A stretch of 64,000 nucleotides of DNA from Planktothrix sp. FACHB-1365. GTDB lineage: Bacteria; Cyanobacteriota; Cyanobacteriia; Cyanobacteriales; Microcoleaceae. The position numbers and the translations under genes are program-made. The stretch spans positions 1 through 64,000 of the forward strand of contig NZ_JACJSC010000021.1 in assembly GCF_014697575.1 (NCBI RefSeq). The letters run 5' to 3'. Below, in pieces: positions 1 through 7,666 of this stretch; the first letter of the stretch is position 1; each line of letters starts with the position of its first letter. Below the pieces are notes generated by a model that ran no database searches, was not told the DNA's origin, and saw only the letters and a list, made by a program, of their open reading frames with translations.

Positions 1-2
1 AT

Positions 3-479
3 AAGGTTTATAGCGATGGTGACGGTTCAGGTGCTATATCACTAGAAAAAATCACTCCCGATAAATATTCAGAAGTTCAACCCGTAGAAATTCCCCAAAC
101 AGAACCCGAAAATCCCCCGCCGTCAAAATCCAAAAAGTCAGAAATGACTCAAGCGGAAAAGGATTGCTGGTTTATAGAGAACTTTAGAAACAACTACGGG
201 GAACTAGACCACTTTCAACGCTCGGCTGTTGACTTCATTAGTAGAACTACTGGTTTTACTCCCGTCTATGACTCTAAAGAAAAACTTCTTACTGGATGGG
301 AGCAACTCAAGCCCAAGAGTCGTTATTATGTGGAAGTTTTAATCAGAGCTACGAATGAGGGGGAAAGATTAGTTAAAAAGATTCTGCCCCGATGGGGAAT
401 TACCCCGACTGAGTTAGGACTATCTGACCCCACACCTAAACCCGTAGAACCGGATGGTGATCAGATGTCATTGTTGTAG
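3..479 (+). CDS. Hypothetical protein, 5' end missing
   Basis: The reading frame is open from the first complete codon of the window to the TAG at 477-479, so the gene starts upstream. An internal ATG at 144 could begin a 111-aa product, but the open frame before it encodes a proline- and glutamate-rich linker (PENPPPSKSKKS), which suggests one longer protein. The remainder (about 110 aa) looks soluble, with an aromatic and charged middle and a proline-rich tail. I recognise no domain. It is the last gene before the integrase of the element. A cargo or plasmid/phage-type protein is an inference from position only. Confidence 0.55.
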   Translation, partial: KVYSDGDGSGAISLEKITPDKYSEVQPVEIPQTEPENPPPSKSKKSEMTQAEKDCWFIENFRNNYGELDHFQRSAVDFISRTTGFTPVYDSKEKLLTGWEQLKPKSRYYVEVLIRATNEGERLVKKILPRWGITPTELGLSDPTPKPVEPDGDQMSLL

Positions 480-498
480 TGATTTAACTTTTTCCCTA

Positions 499-548
499 GC
501 TCAACTTCAGAGGAAATTAACTTTAATAGTTGTCCTCTGAAGTTGAGC
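499..548. terminator. Bidirectional terminator-like hairpin
   Basis: Arms 499-514 and 533-548 are a perfect 16-bp inverted repeat (gctcaacttcagagga and its complement) with an 18-nt loop. It lies between two convergent genes, the plus-strand unknown gene ending at 479 and the minus-strand integrase ending at 550. It probably terminates both. No long T-run follows. Confidence 0.6.
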
Positions 549-549
549 C

Positions 550-1716
550 CTAGACTGGAAGAATTAGATTGACGGTGCTATCAAAATAATGCTTTTCAAT
601 AATAGAAACGCTGGTATCGCACCACTTAGCAACGCTGAGGGTAGGGACACTGCTGTTGACTTGTTCAGTGATGAAAGTATCACGACAAGAATAGGGGGTT
701 GTATTCCGTTGAACAATAGGGTCAACAATTTTATCCCAAGCTCGTTGTGAAAAATTATTATAATTAATCGGACTACCTTCAGGACTAGGGAAAACTAAAT
801 CACTGGCATTAACATCATCAGGTTTGATAGAATCCATAAACTCTCTTAGAGCTTGATTCATGGGAAACTTTCTGACTTTATTATTTTTACTACCTTGATT
901 TTTAATAACCTTCCCTCCTACTGTTGTAATAGATTCTTTAAAGGCAACATGATTGCTGTTTACACTCCCCCATTTCAAGCCAATAGCTTCACTTGGACGG
1001 CAACCTGTTAGGAATAGAAACTGAACTAACGGATAATAATGGCGGTAACTGTTACCCGGTATGACGTGATTACGAAAGGCTTCTAAGATTTTTTCCTTCT
1101 CTTCTTGAGTAAAGGCGTTAGGCTCTGGTTCGTTTCTTTCGTAGTTATCCTTAAACTCTTTTGCCATTCCGTCAAATGGGTTATCCCCCCTTAAAACTTT
1201 GGCTGATAATGCCCACTTAAACGCTGCATTGATTTGTTGCAAAACTTTCTTGGTGTAACCTTCAGAGGTATTGTTAACCAACCATTGACGCAACTCTAAA
1301 GCATGATAGGGAGAGGTTACACCAGACTTTTTAATCAGAGGCAAAATACACCGAGTTCTGTGGTGTAACGTGGCAATTTTCCAGGTCGGTTTTTTGTAAT
1401 CAATAAATTTTTCATAAAGTTCAACCAGGTTAATGTCTGGATATAACTCTAAAACTTTCTTTTTGTAATGGTCAGTTTTATGACGGGGTTTGTACCGCTC
1501 CAATGTCACATCAAACTGATCAAATTTGATATCGGCATTAATGGCGGCGCAAATTTCCTCAGCCTTCTTAACCTCTAGTGGATTGTTGGATTTGAAACCG
1601 AGGGAAAAGTTCTTAGCCTTGCCATTAAACAGGCTACGGGGAAACACGATCCGCAAATATTCCCCGTTTTTTTCTACCCGTGCTAAACCCCTGGAGCGAT
1701 AGGAGGATGTTTTCAT
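550..1716 (-). CDS. Tyrosine recombinase (phage/element integrase)
   Basis: A 388-aa integrase of the tyrosine recombinase class, expected to cut and rejoin DNA at att sites through a 3'-phosphotyrosyl intermediate. The N-terminal half (about 1-200) contains the arm/core-binding region, including a SAM-like helical stretch. The catalytic half shows the first arginine in GCRPSEAIGLKW, the second arginine in YSCRDTF (box II, with the usual HxxR changed to YSCR) and the tyrosine nucleophile in IIEKHYF near the C terminus. The gene ends next to a terminator-like hairpin. Its start lies about 130 bp from the tRNA fragment at 1845-1890, its likely attachment site. Substitution of the box II histidine occurs in cyanobacterial relatives, so the enzyme may still work. 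Confidence 0.88.
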   Translation of the reverse strand: MKTSSYRSRGLARVEKNGEYLRIVFPRSLFNGKAKNFSLGFKSNNPLEVKKAEEICAAINADIKFDQFDVTLERYKPRHKTDHYKKKVLELYPDINLVELYEKFIDYKKPTWKIATLHHRTRCILPLIKKSGVTSPYHALELRQWLVNNTSEGYTKKVLQQINAAFKWALSAKVLRGDNPFDGMAKEFKDNYERNEPEPNAFTQEEKEKILEAFRNHVIPGNSYRHYYPLVQFLFLTGCRPSEAIGLKWGSVNSNHVAFKESITTVGGKVIKNQGSKNNKVRKFPMNQALREFMDSIKPDDVNASDLVFPSPEGSPINYNNFSQRAWDKIVDPIVQRNTTPYSCRDTFITEQVNSSVPTLSVAKWCDTSVSIIEKHYFDSTVNLILPV

Positions 1717-1844
1717 TGAATTGTCCCGGTCAATACTCTACGTCGCTTCAATTGTCTCCAAAATGTCTCCAAAAGTCAAAAAGAATCAGAACACACTACC
1801 AGTTAAAAGCTTACAGGATGAAATTTACAGTGTTTTAAGAGTTT

Positions 1845-1890
1845 TGACCTTCTAAGTCGTCAGTCGGGGGTTCGAATCCCTCCACACCCG
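1845..1890 (+). other. Attachment site: 3' fragment of tRNA-Arg(UCU)
   Basis: The stretch reads as the anticodon loop CTTCTAA, a short variable region, a T arm (ggggg-TTCGAAT-ccctc) and the 3' acceptor strand cacaccc plus discriminator g. A complete gene would need the matching gggtgtg strand and a D arm about 35-45 nt upstream, and neither is present. It is therefore a partial tRNA copy, best explained as the att core left by the neighbouring integrase. The arginine assignment rests on the UCU anticodon in the loop. Confidence 0.68.
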
Positions 1891-2058
1891 TTCAAAATCA
1901 AGCCTTTCAACCCCTGATTTTTCCCCAAATGTCAGAGCAGAATCTGATGCTCTATCCACTCATTCACTGATTTCTATCGAGCCCGGTACAGTTGAGCATT
2001 GTGTATAACCCTTCCTCTTCTACTTTGCGATCCCCCTTCCCATCCTGAAAAAATCCGT

Positions 2059-2064
2059 TATAAT
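2059..2064 (+). promoter_or_regulatory. -10 promoter element of the structured RNA
   Basis: A perfect TATAAT lies 7 nt before 2072, where the outermost stem of the RNA begins, so transcription would start close to the RNA 5' end. The -35 region (about 2036-2041) is poor. Confidence 0.45.
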
Positions 2065-2071
2065 AAGTTGT

Positions 2072-2262
2072 AAGGTTGTGCTGCGACGTTGGTGGCTTGC
2101 CGATATGTTTTTTTGATCTATAGCTTTAAGAATACGGGAACTAAGAAAGTTACAGACGGCAGTAAACCGAGCTTGTACTCGGAAACTTTAAGTCTGGTCG
2201 AGGTGCCCACCTGGTTTTAACCAGGTCAAAAGCTGAGGCGACACGGCGTTGCGGTTAACCTT
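2072..2262 (+). ncRNA. Structured RNA, candidate HEARO / IscB omega RNA
   Basis: No protein frame is apparent, but strong secondary structure is. The ends close by aaggtt (2072-2077) with aacctt (2257-2262), and ctgcgacg (2081-2088) with cgttgcgg (2247-2254). Internal hairpins include ccgag-cttgta-ctcgg, acctggtt-aaccaggt, and a tgccg/cggca long-range pair. The block containing gaggtgcccacc and aagctgaggcgacacgg resembles what I remember of the HEARO family, the guide-RNA scaffold of IscB nucleases in IS200/IS605-type elements. That identity is from memory and untested. A 6S RNA is an alternative by length (191 nt), but the two halves do not form one long rod and no purK follows. No iscB frame lies downstream. 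Confidence 0.5.
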
Positions 2263-2680
2263 ATCAGAATTTTATCGAAAATGTTGGGTTTAAAACCCCT
2301 AACTTCTAGTTAGGCTTGTTATTCAGTTTTGTGTTAAAATGTTCGAGGTCGTAAAAAACCCACCCTATCAAAGATACTCCGAAACCCAATAACAAGGTTG
2401 AAAGTCCTGTGGGGTTGACGATGAGAAAGGGGAAGCGGAGGTAAGGCAATGGTTCAGTCCAACCTTGAACGCATCAATTAACAAATTAAAAAAGTTTAAC
2501 TGAGTGAACGAGGTTAAGCGTAGGTCGCCGGAGGGCATTCGGAGACTTTAAACGGACGTGGAGATTGGGTAAGACCTAAACACTTAGGCATTGATCTGTG
2601 AAGCGTCAACCCCATTCAGCGACCCTTGCGGCGTGGTGAAGAATCCACTCGCCTTTAGGCAGTGGAGGATGTCAAAGCCT
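2072..2680 (+). mobile_element. Candidate relic of an IscB-type IS200/IS605 element lacking its ORF
   Basis: The structured RNA at 2072-2262 forms the left part. At 2645-2665 there is an imperfect hairpin with a bulged base (ccact-c-gcc-ttta-ggc-agtgg), preceded by gaagaat and followed by ggatgtcaa. This form is familiar from right ends of cyanobacterial IS200/IS605 elements. The 380 bp between them contain no substantial ORF, only short inverted repeats such as cttgttatt/aataacaag and aaggttg/caacctt. The boundaries are approximate. A non-autonomous or decayed element is the best reading; a single unrelated long RNA is possible. Confidence 0.42.
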
Positions 2681-2687
2681 TGATCAA

Positions 2688-2718
2688 AGGGTTGGGTTTA
2701 GCAACAACACCCAACCCT
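2688..2718 (-). terminator. Hairpin downstream of ureC
   Basis: A perfect 10-bp inverted repeat (agggttgggt / acccaaccct) with an 11-nt loop begins 9 bp past the ureC stop. It probably ends the urease operon transcript, although the following T-rich stretch on the minus strand is weak. Confidence 0.5.
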
Positions 2719-2726
2719 AAATTTTA

Positions 2727-4445
2727 TTAAAATAAGAAATAACGCTGTGCCATCGGTAATATAGTTGCAGGTTCACAGGTTAATAATTGCCCATCTGCTT
2801 TGACTTGATAGGTTTCAGGATCTACGTCAATTTTTGGTAACGCATTATTTAATTTCATATCCGCTTTGCTAATATTTCGAGTTCCTGAAACCGCTACGCA
2901 TTGTTTTTGTAACCCCAATTGTTCAGGAATTTTAGTGTCTAAAGCGGCTTGAGAAACAAAGGTTAAAGATGTCGAAGCGATCGCTTTTCCAAAACTTCCA
3001 AACATGGGGCGACTATGAACAGGTTGAGGTGTAGGAATACTAGCATTTGCATCTCCCATTTGTGCCCAAGCAATTAACCCGCCTTTAATCACTAATTCTG
3101 GTTTAACCCCAAAAAAAGCAGGTTTCCATAAACATAAATCGGCTAATTTTCCTTCTGCAATTGATCCGACATAATTAGAAATTCCATGAGTAATAGCAGG
3201 ATTAATTGTATATTTAGCAATATAGCGTTTAACCCGAAAATTATCATGGGTTTCTTGAGAATTTTTAGACTCAGTTAATAGCCCCCGTTGCACTTTCATT
3301 TTATGGGCGGTTTGCCAGGTTCTAATAATACTTTCTCCCACCCGTCCCATCGCTTGAGAATCGGAAGAAATGATACTAAAAGCCCCTAAATCATGCAAAA
3401 TATCTTCAGCAGCAATGGTTTCTCGACGAATTCGAGACTCTGCAAACGCCACATCCTCTGGAATATTTCGATCTAAATGGTGGCAAACCATTAACATATC
3501 CAGATGTTCTTCTAGGGTATTCATCGTATAGGGACGAGTAGGATTTGTAGAAGAAGGTAAGACATTTTTGAGGCTACAAACCTTAATAATATCGGGTGCA
3601 TGACCGCCTCCGGCCCCTTCGGTATGATAGGTATGAATCACCCGATTTTTAAACGCTTCAATGGTGGTTTCTACGAATCCTGCTTCGTTTAATGTATCCG
3701 TATGAATGGCAACTTGCACATCATATTGATCCGCAATATTTAAACAAGTATCAATTGCAGCCGGTGTAGTTCCCCAATCTTCATGGAGTTTTAAACCCAT
3801 CGCCCCTGCAACAATTTGTTCAACTAAACCTTGGGGTTGACTACTATTTCCTTTCCCTAAAAATCCTAAGTTCATGGGAAATGCTTCCGCCGCTTCTAAC
3901 ATTCGATAAATATTCCATGCACCCGGAGTACAAGTAGTGGCATTTGTTCCCGTTGCGGGGCCAGTTCCACCGCCGATCATTGTGGTAATTCCTGATGCAA
4001 TGGCGGTTTCTATTTGTTGAGGACAAATAAAGTGAATATGACTATCAATTCCTCCCGCCGTGAGGATCATTCCTTCCCCTGCGATCGCTTCTGTGGCAGG
4101 GCCGATAATAATATCAATATGATCTTGAATATAGGGATTTCCGGCTTTGCCAATCTTATAAATTTTCCCATCTTTTATCCCTACATCCGCTTTAACAATG
4201 CCCCACCAATCAACAATTAAAGCATTTGTAATTACTAAATCGACTGCGCCATCTGCACGGGAAATTGGAGACTGTCCCATGCCATCCCGAATCACTTTTC
4301 CGCCGCCAAATTTAACCTCATCTCCATAAGTTGTATAGTCCCTTTCTACTTCAATGATTAATTCTGTATCCGCTAATCGAATGCGATCGCCCACTGTCGG
4401 CCCAAAGGTTTCTGCATAAGCTTGCCGATCCATTTTATAACTCAT
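2727..4445 (-). CDS. ureC: Urease subunit alpha
   Basis: The catalytic subunit of urease hydrolyses urea to ammonia and carbamate with a dinuclear nickel centre in the cytoplasm. The 572-aa length is normal. Active-site elements are intact: the nickel ligands His136 and His138 in GGIDSHIHF, the lysine to be carbamylated (Lys219, in GLKLHEDWG), the HTDTLNE and [15 protein letters not shown] metal and substrate segments, and the mobile flap [20 protein letters not shown]. The start ATG overlaps the stop of the upstream TOPRIM-like gene (ATGA, 4442-4445), so the two are translationally coupled. That is odd, because ureC normally follows ureB directly. Accessory genes (ureDEFG) and ureA are not in the window. 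Confidence 0.97.
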   Translation of the reverse strand: MSYKMDRQAYAETFGPTVGDRIRLADTELIIEVERDYTTYGDEVKFGGGKVIRDGMGQSPISRADGAVDLVITNALIVDWWGIVKADVGIKDGKIYKIGKAGNPYIQDHIDIIIGPATEAIAGEGMILTAGGIDSHIHFICPQQIETAIASGITTMIGGGTGPATGTNATTCTPGAWNIYRMLEAAEAFPMNLGFLGKGNSSQPQGLVEQIVAGAMGLKLHEDWGTTPAAIDTCLNIADQYDVQVAIHTDTLNEAGFVETTIEAFKNRVIHTYHTEGAGGGHAPDIIKVCSLKNVLPSSTNPTRPYTMNTLEEHLDMLMVCHHLDRNIPEDVAFAESRIRRETIAAEDILHDLGAFSIISSDSQAMGRVGESIIRTWQTAHKMKVQRGLLTESKNSQETHDNFRVKRYIAKYTINPAITHGISNYVGSIAEGKLADLCLWKPAFFGVKPELVIKGGLIAWAQMGDANASIPTPQPVHSRPMFGSFGKAIASTSLTFVSQAALDTKIPEQLGLQKQCVAVSGTRNISKADMKLNNALPKIDVDPETYQVKADGQLLTCEPATILPMAQRYFLF

Positions 4446-5128
4446 AAATCTTCCTGGGGTAATGATAAGTTTTCTAGGAATTCAACGAAGGGTTTAAAGC
4501 ATTGAGGACATCTTTCAGCAAGATCCTGATAATTAGCTTGCCCTAAAATAAACGCTGGATCAACTTTTTTTACATAGGTTTTATTATACGCTTTAAATAA
4601 TCTTTCAACAATTCTACTGGGTGGCTGATCATGATTTTGGTTTTCTACGGGAATTGTCCAAGAAATAGGGAAGTTCTGATTATTTCTCAAGCCTAGACGA
4701 GTTTTAAGTTGAGCCTCCGAGGCTAAAACTAAGGCTTCTAAGTCATATTTAAAGCAAAAAACCCTAAATCGTTCTATTAATCGCTGATCATTGATGCCTT
4801 GTCGAGTTAGTTCTTGATTAAACTGAGTCATTATCCCTGCTTCTAATTCTTGATAGGTTGTATGGGTAAACAGTCTATTTGGAGGGTATAAGTCAGGAAT
4901 AACAACAACAATGGAATTAAGTTTACCTTTTAAAATATTAATTGCTTTTTTAGGAATTACCTCTAATAACTCTTGTTTTGCATCCCCACCTCTTTGATTA
5001 TCCCTTCCTTTTCCTGAAAAAAACTGAATCTTAATACCCTGATTTTGCTTATTTTCAATAACTTGTTTGAATAATTGTTCCAGTGCAAATTTATCTGAAT
5101 TTCCTTCTACATAAACAATCACTTCCAT
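4442..5128 (-). CDS. DUF4276/TOPRIM-like protein paired with an AAA ATPase
   Basis: A 228-aa protein that begins with a beta strand and [15 protein letters not shown], the acidic start expected of a TOPRIM-like fold. A second acidic strand follows ([14 protein letters not shown]). It resembles the DUF4276 family, which commonly accompanies AAA_21 ATPases in OLD-like two-gene modules. Its start overlaps the end of the ATPase gene by 10 bp, and its stop overlaps the ureC start by 4 bp. It should therefore be made together with both. The family is often suspected of nuclease activity and seen among defence genes; no substrate can be read from the sequence. Confidence 0.72.
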   Translation of the reverse strand: MEVIVYVEGNSDKFALEQLFKQVIENKQNQGIKIQFFSGKGRDNQRGGDAKQELLEVIPKKAINILKGKLNSIVVVIPDLYPPNRLFTHTTYQELEAGIMTQFNQELTRQGINDQRLIERFRVFCFKYDLEALVLASEAQLKTRLGLRNNQNFPISWTIPVENQNHDQPPSRIVERLFKAYNKTYVKKVDPAFILGQANYQDLAERCPQCFKPFVEFLENLSLPQEDL

Positions 5129-6303
5129 GTTAGTTGCTCCAATTCATCAGAACGATGTAATTTTTCGATTTCATCTGCTCCAAAATCTTCTAACATATCA
5201 GTTAATACCTTAAAATTACTGGGCTTTATAAATTTTGCTTCTCCCTGTTCTTTACGAATCACTGCAATTTTAGATAAATCAAACTGACTTAGGAAATAGG
5301 AAGAATGGGTTGCTAACAAAATTTGAGTCCGTTCTGATGCTTTCTCAAATAGTCCTGCTAAAATAGATAATGTCCGAGGATGTACCCCTTGATCCGGTTC
5401 ATCAATACAGATTAAACTGGGAGGATTAGGATGTAAACAAAGGCAAACCCAGCAAATCAAACGTAAAATTCCATCGGATAAATCCGCTAAACTAATAGTT
5501 TCATCAACTCCCTTTTCTTGCCAAAATGCAATGACCTCGCCAGGGCCACCTCGCGCTTTTACCATTAAATTTTTAAACCCTGGAATCATTAATCTTAAAA
5601 AAAACTGCAATTCATTAAAAATTTCTTGATGTTCCGTTTGTAAATAAAATAAAACAGAACTTAGGTTTCCTGCATCTTCATGAAGAATCGGTTCCTGTTC
5701 AATTACAACTGATTTACGGATTTTTTGATTAGCAATATTAAAAGAGCTATAAAATCTCCAATTCTGAATATATTCTCTCAACTCGAATAATAATTCTAAA
5801 CGTGGATTAGTGATTGTACTTAAAGCTAATTGATTGCGTTTAGATTGAATGTCTTGCTCAATTATTGTGTTTTCAAACCTTCCTGTTTCTGAATCTTGAA
5901 CTCGCCCTTGATTCCCTTGAATATCCATGAAAATATAAGGGTTTTTATATTGATCACTAAAGGGTTTAGAGGAAACAACTTTTTCATGGGTAATTTGTGT
6001 TTTCCCCACAGGGCCGACCAGTTCACCTTGATAGAGGATAGAAATAGGTCTATTGGTATCAATTTCTAAATTCCATGTAAACTTTTCTGGCCCTGGAAGA
6101 TGAAAAATTTGTTGACCGATTGATCCCTCTATAATTTCAGTGGGGATCTCTCGATACATACCATCTCGGAGAAATTTCAAAAATTCAAACAAACTGGATT
6201 TTCCAGCCCCATTAGCACCTACAATCACTTCCAAAGATTTAAAGTCAGCTTTAAACTCTTTAAAAGGACGATACCCTTTAATGTCAATCGATAATAATCT
6301 CAT
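5119..6303 (-). CDS. AAA_21-family ATPase (OLD/RecF-like), inserted in the urease operon
   Basis: A 394-aa ABC-type ATPase. Walker A is GANGAGKS at residues 29-36, a signature-like LADLSDG lies in the C-terminal half, Walker B is SLICIDEPDQG, and the H-loop is LLATHSSYF. The two halves of the nucleotide-binding domain are separated by an insert rather than a long coiled coil, as in AAA_21 proteins (PF13304) that work with a TOPRIM or nuclease partner. The next gene, overlapping by 10 bp, encodes such a partner. The pair sits 49 bp after ureB and directly before ureC. A defence role is likely by family, but a role linked to urease expression cannot be excluded. Confidence 0.85.
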   Translation of the reverse strand: MRLLSIDIKGYRPFKEFKADFKSLEVIVGANGAGKSSLFEFLKFLRDGMYREIPTEIIEGSIGQQIFHLPGPEKFTWNLEIDTNRPISILYQGELVGPVGKTQITHEKVVSSKPFSDQYKNPYIFMDIQGNQGRVQDSETGRFENTIIEQDIQSKRNQLALSTITNPRLELLFELREYIQNWRFYSSFNIANQKIRKSVVIEQEPILHEDAGNLSSVLFYLQTEHQEIFNELQFFLRLMIPGFKNLMVKARGGPGEVIAFWQEKGVDETISLADLSDGILRLICWVCLCLHPNPPSLICIDEPDQGVHPRTLSILAGLFEKASERTQILLATHSSYFLSQFDLSKIAVIRKEQGEAKFIKPSNFKVLTDMLEDFGADEIEKLHRSDELEQLTWK

Positions 6304-6352
6304 AATTAAGATTTACTGAGACAATCAATCATACAACTTTCACTCATCTATT

Positions 6353-6736
6353 CTACTTCTTTTTTTTACCTTTTTTGGTTTTATCTTTCTCTTTTTTAGA
6401 TTTTTTATCGGATGGTTCTGATGGGATAGCTTCTAGTTGACCTTCCACTAACCCATTAAACCCATAAATCTCTCGACTTCCGGCTATTGTCACTAACTCG
6501 ATTTCCCGTTCATCTCCCGGTTCAAATCTAACCGCAGTTCCCGCCGGAATATTTAACCGCATTCCTTTGGTTTGTTCCCGTGTAAATTTTAAGGCTTCAT
6601 TAACTTCATAAAAGTGATAATGTGACCCTATTTGAATCGGGCGATCGCCAGTATTCGCTACTTTAACCTTTAAGGTGGGACGACCTGCATTCAGTTCTAT
6701 TTCACCCGGTTTAACAATCATTTCCCCTGGAATCAT
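6353..6736 (-). CDS. ureB: Urease subunit beta with a lysine-rich C-terminal tail
   Basis: The start [19 protein letters not shown] and the motifs [17 protein letters not shown] and [17 protein letters not shown] are diagnostic of the urease beta subunit, a structural partner of UreC in the enzyme trimer. The core (about 105 aa) is complete. The protein then continues for about 20 residues of mostly lysine, which normal UreB proteins lack. The start is supported by agagga 8 nt upstream. It is the first gene of the operon; no ureA precedes it within 500 bp, which is unusual because ureA, ureB and ureC usually travel together. Confidence 0.95.
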   Translation of the reverse strand: MIPGEMIVKPGEIELNAGRPTLKVKVANTGDRPIQIGSHYHFYEVNEALKFTREQTKGMRLNIPAGTAVRFEPGDEREIELVTIAGSREIYGFNGLVEGQLEAIPSEPSDKKSKKEKDKTKKGKKKK

Positions 6737-7246
6737 GGGTTATTTCCTCTGAAGATGATTAGGATTCTCAATCAGAATACCATGTTTGCAGAATTATATG
6801 GTATTGTTTAATATTATTATCTAGGATAATTGCTGAATTAGCAAGAATAGCGGGATAAGAATAGATCGATATCAAGATTTTATTGATTTACAATAGAAAT
6901 AAACCATGCTATCAATACCACTACTTGTCAAATAAAATGAATTTTCAACAGTTAGAAAAATAACTCAATAATTTAAAACCTGCTGAAAAACTCCTCCAGA
7001 TCAGAACGATCAAAGTTAGAAATCTATCAACAGAATCAACATTATAACTTATAAAAATGTGATTGCTGTAATCCCGCAATGCCAATAATTTTCCTCTATT
7101 TCAGTAATGTTCCTGTTAGCATCTAAGTGTAATATTTTGTACTCTGTAATAATTGATTTCTTAAAAAATCAGTAAAAACACGCATGATAAATTTTATAAA
7201 CTAAGATTATAATAATCAAGGACTTTATAATAGTATTTTACAAACT
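6737..7246. other. Gene-free AT-rich spacer upstream of ureB
   Basis: These 510 bp separate the divergent ureB operon and the small hydrophobic-protein gene. I see no ORF or RNA gene. Two TATAAT hexamers (7208-7213 and 7226-7231) face the plus-strand gene. Control sites for the urease operon, such as an NtcA site, would be expected here, but I could not identify one with confidence. Confidence 0.5.
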
Positions 7247-7570
7247 ATGATAGAAGTATTAAATATAACTATATTTTCCTATATTTTAGGGATTTTTCCA
7301 ATTATCTTAGGTGGGTTAGGAACTTGCGATGATCCTAACCCTGCACAGTGGTTGCTAATTATTTCATTAATTGCCGCTTCTGGTCTATTAGCTGTTGCTA
7401 GTAGTGCCGCAATTGTAGCTGTAGCAGCTACAATAATTCCTCTGATTATCGCTGGTGCAACTATCGCTGAAATAGCAGCAGCTATTACAGGTCATACTGC
7501 TCTAGCAGCAGGAACGTTAGAAATTTTAACTGGATTAGTTATCGCTATAAAAAATATACTGGGTTGCTAA
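7247..7570 (+). CDS. Small hydrophobic membrane or secreted protein
   Basis: A 107-aa protein made almost entirely of Ala, Ile, Leu, Val and Gly. A hydrophobic N terminus ends in a Gly-Gly (IILGG), then a short polar stretch (TCDDPNPAQ), then two or three potential membrane helices to a C-terminal Cys. The composition resembles circular bacteriocin-like peptides and small membrane proteins, but no family motif is certain and no processing or transport gene is adjacent. Tandem -10-like elements precede it, with no clear ribosome binding site at the right spacing. Unknown function. Confidence 0.5.
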   Translation: MIEVLNITIFSYILGIFPIILGGLGTCDDPNPAQWLLIISLIAASGLLAVASSAAIVAVAATIIPLIIAGATIAEIAAAITGHTALAAGTLEILTGLVIAIKNILGC

Positions 7571-7633
7571 GTCAATTTAGAATTAAACTTTCTAGGACTG
7601 ATTTTTCAGTTCTATTCAATGAGTTAATTCTGT

Positions 7634-7666
7634 TAGGGTGCGTGTGGCTTCGCCTTACGCACCCTA
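7634..7666. repeat. Palindromic extragenic repeat (gtagggtgcgt type)
   Basis: Near-perfect inverted repeat tagggtgcgt...acgcaccta-type hairpin with a gg-cttcg-cc centre, overlapping the stop codon of the potassium channel gene. A related but weaker copy lies at 25685-25715. Confidence 0.6.

Larger units (their letters stand above)
1..1890. mobile_element. Right terminus of an integrative element in tRNA-Arg (partial)
   Basis: The segment holds a cut-off unknown gene and a tyrosine recombinase gene. It ends in a 3' fragment of a tRNA gene at 1845-1890. This is the usual layout of an element that entered the 3' end of a tRNA gene: the recombinase sits next to one attachment site, and the intact tRNA is rebuilt at the other end. 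The fragment reads 5' to 3' on the plus strand, so the element extends to the left and the intact tRNA should lie outside the window. The native chromosome resumes after about 1890. The size and cargo of the element cannot be seen here. Confidence 0.6.

Noticed and set aside
1840-1890. Complete tRNA gene
   Set aside because: The 5' acceptor strand and D arm are absent, so only the 3' part is present.
2040-2700. Group II intron
   Set aside because: The start gtgctgcgac recalls the GTGCG intron end, but no domain V-like hairpin and no reverse transcriptase are present.
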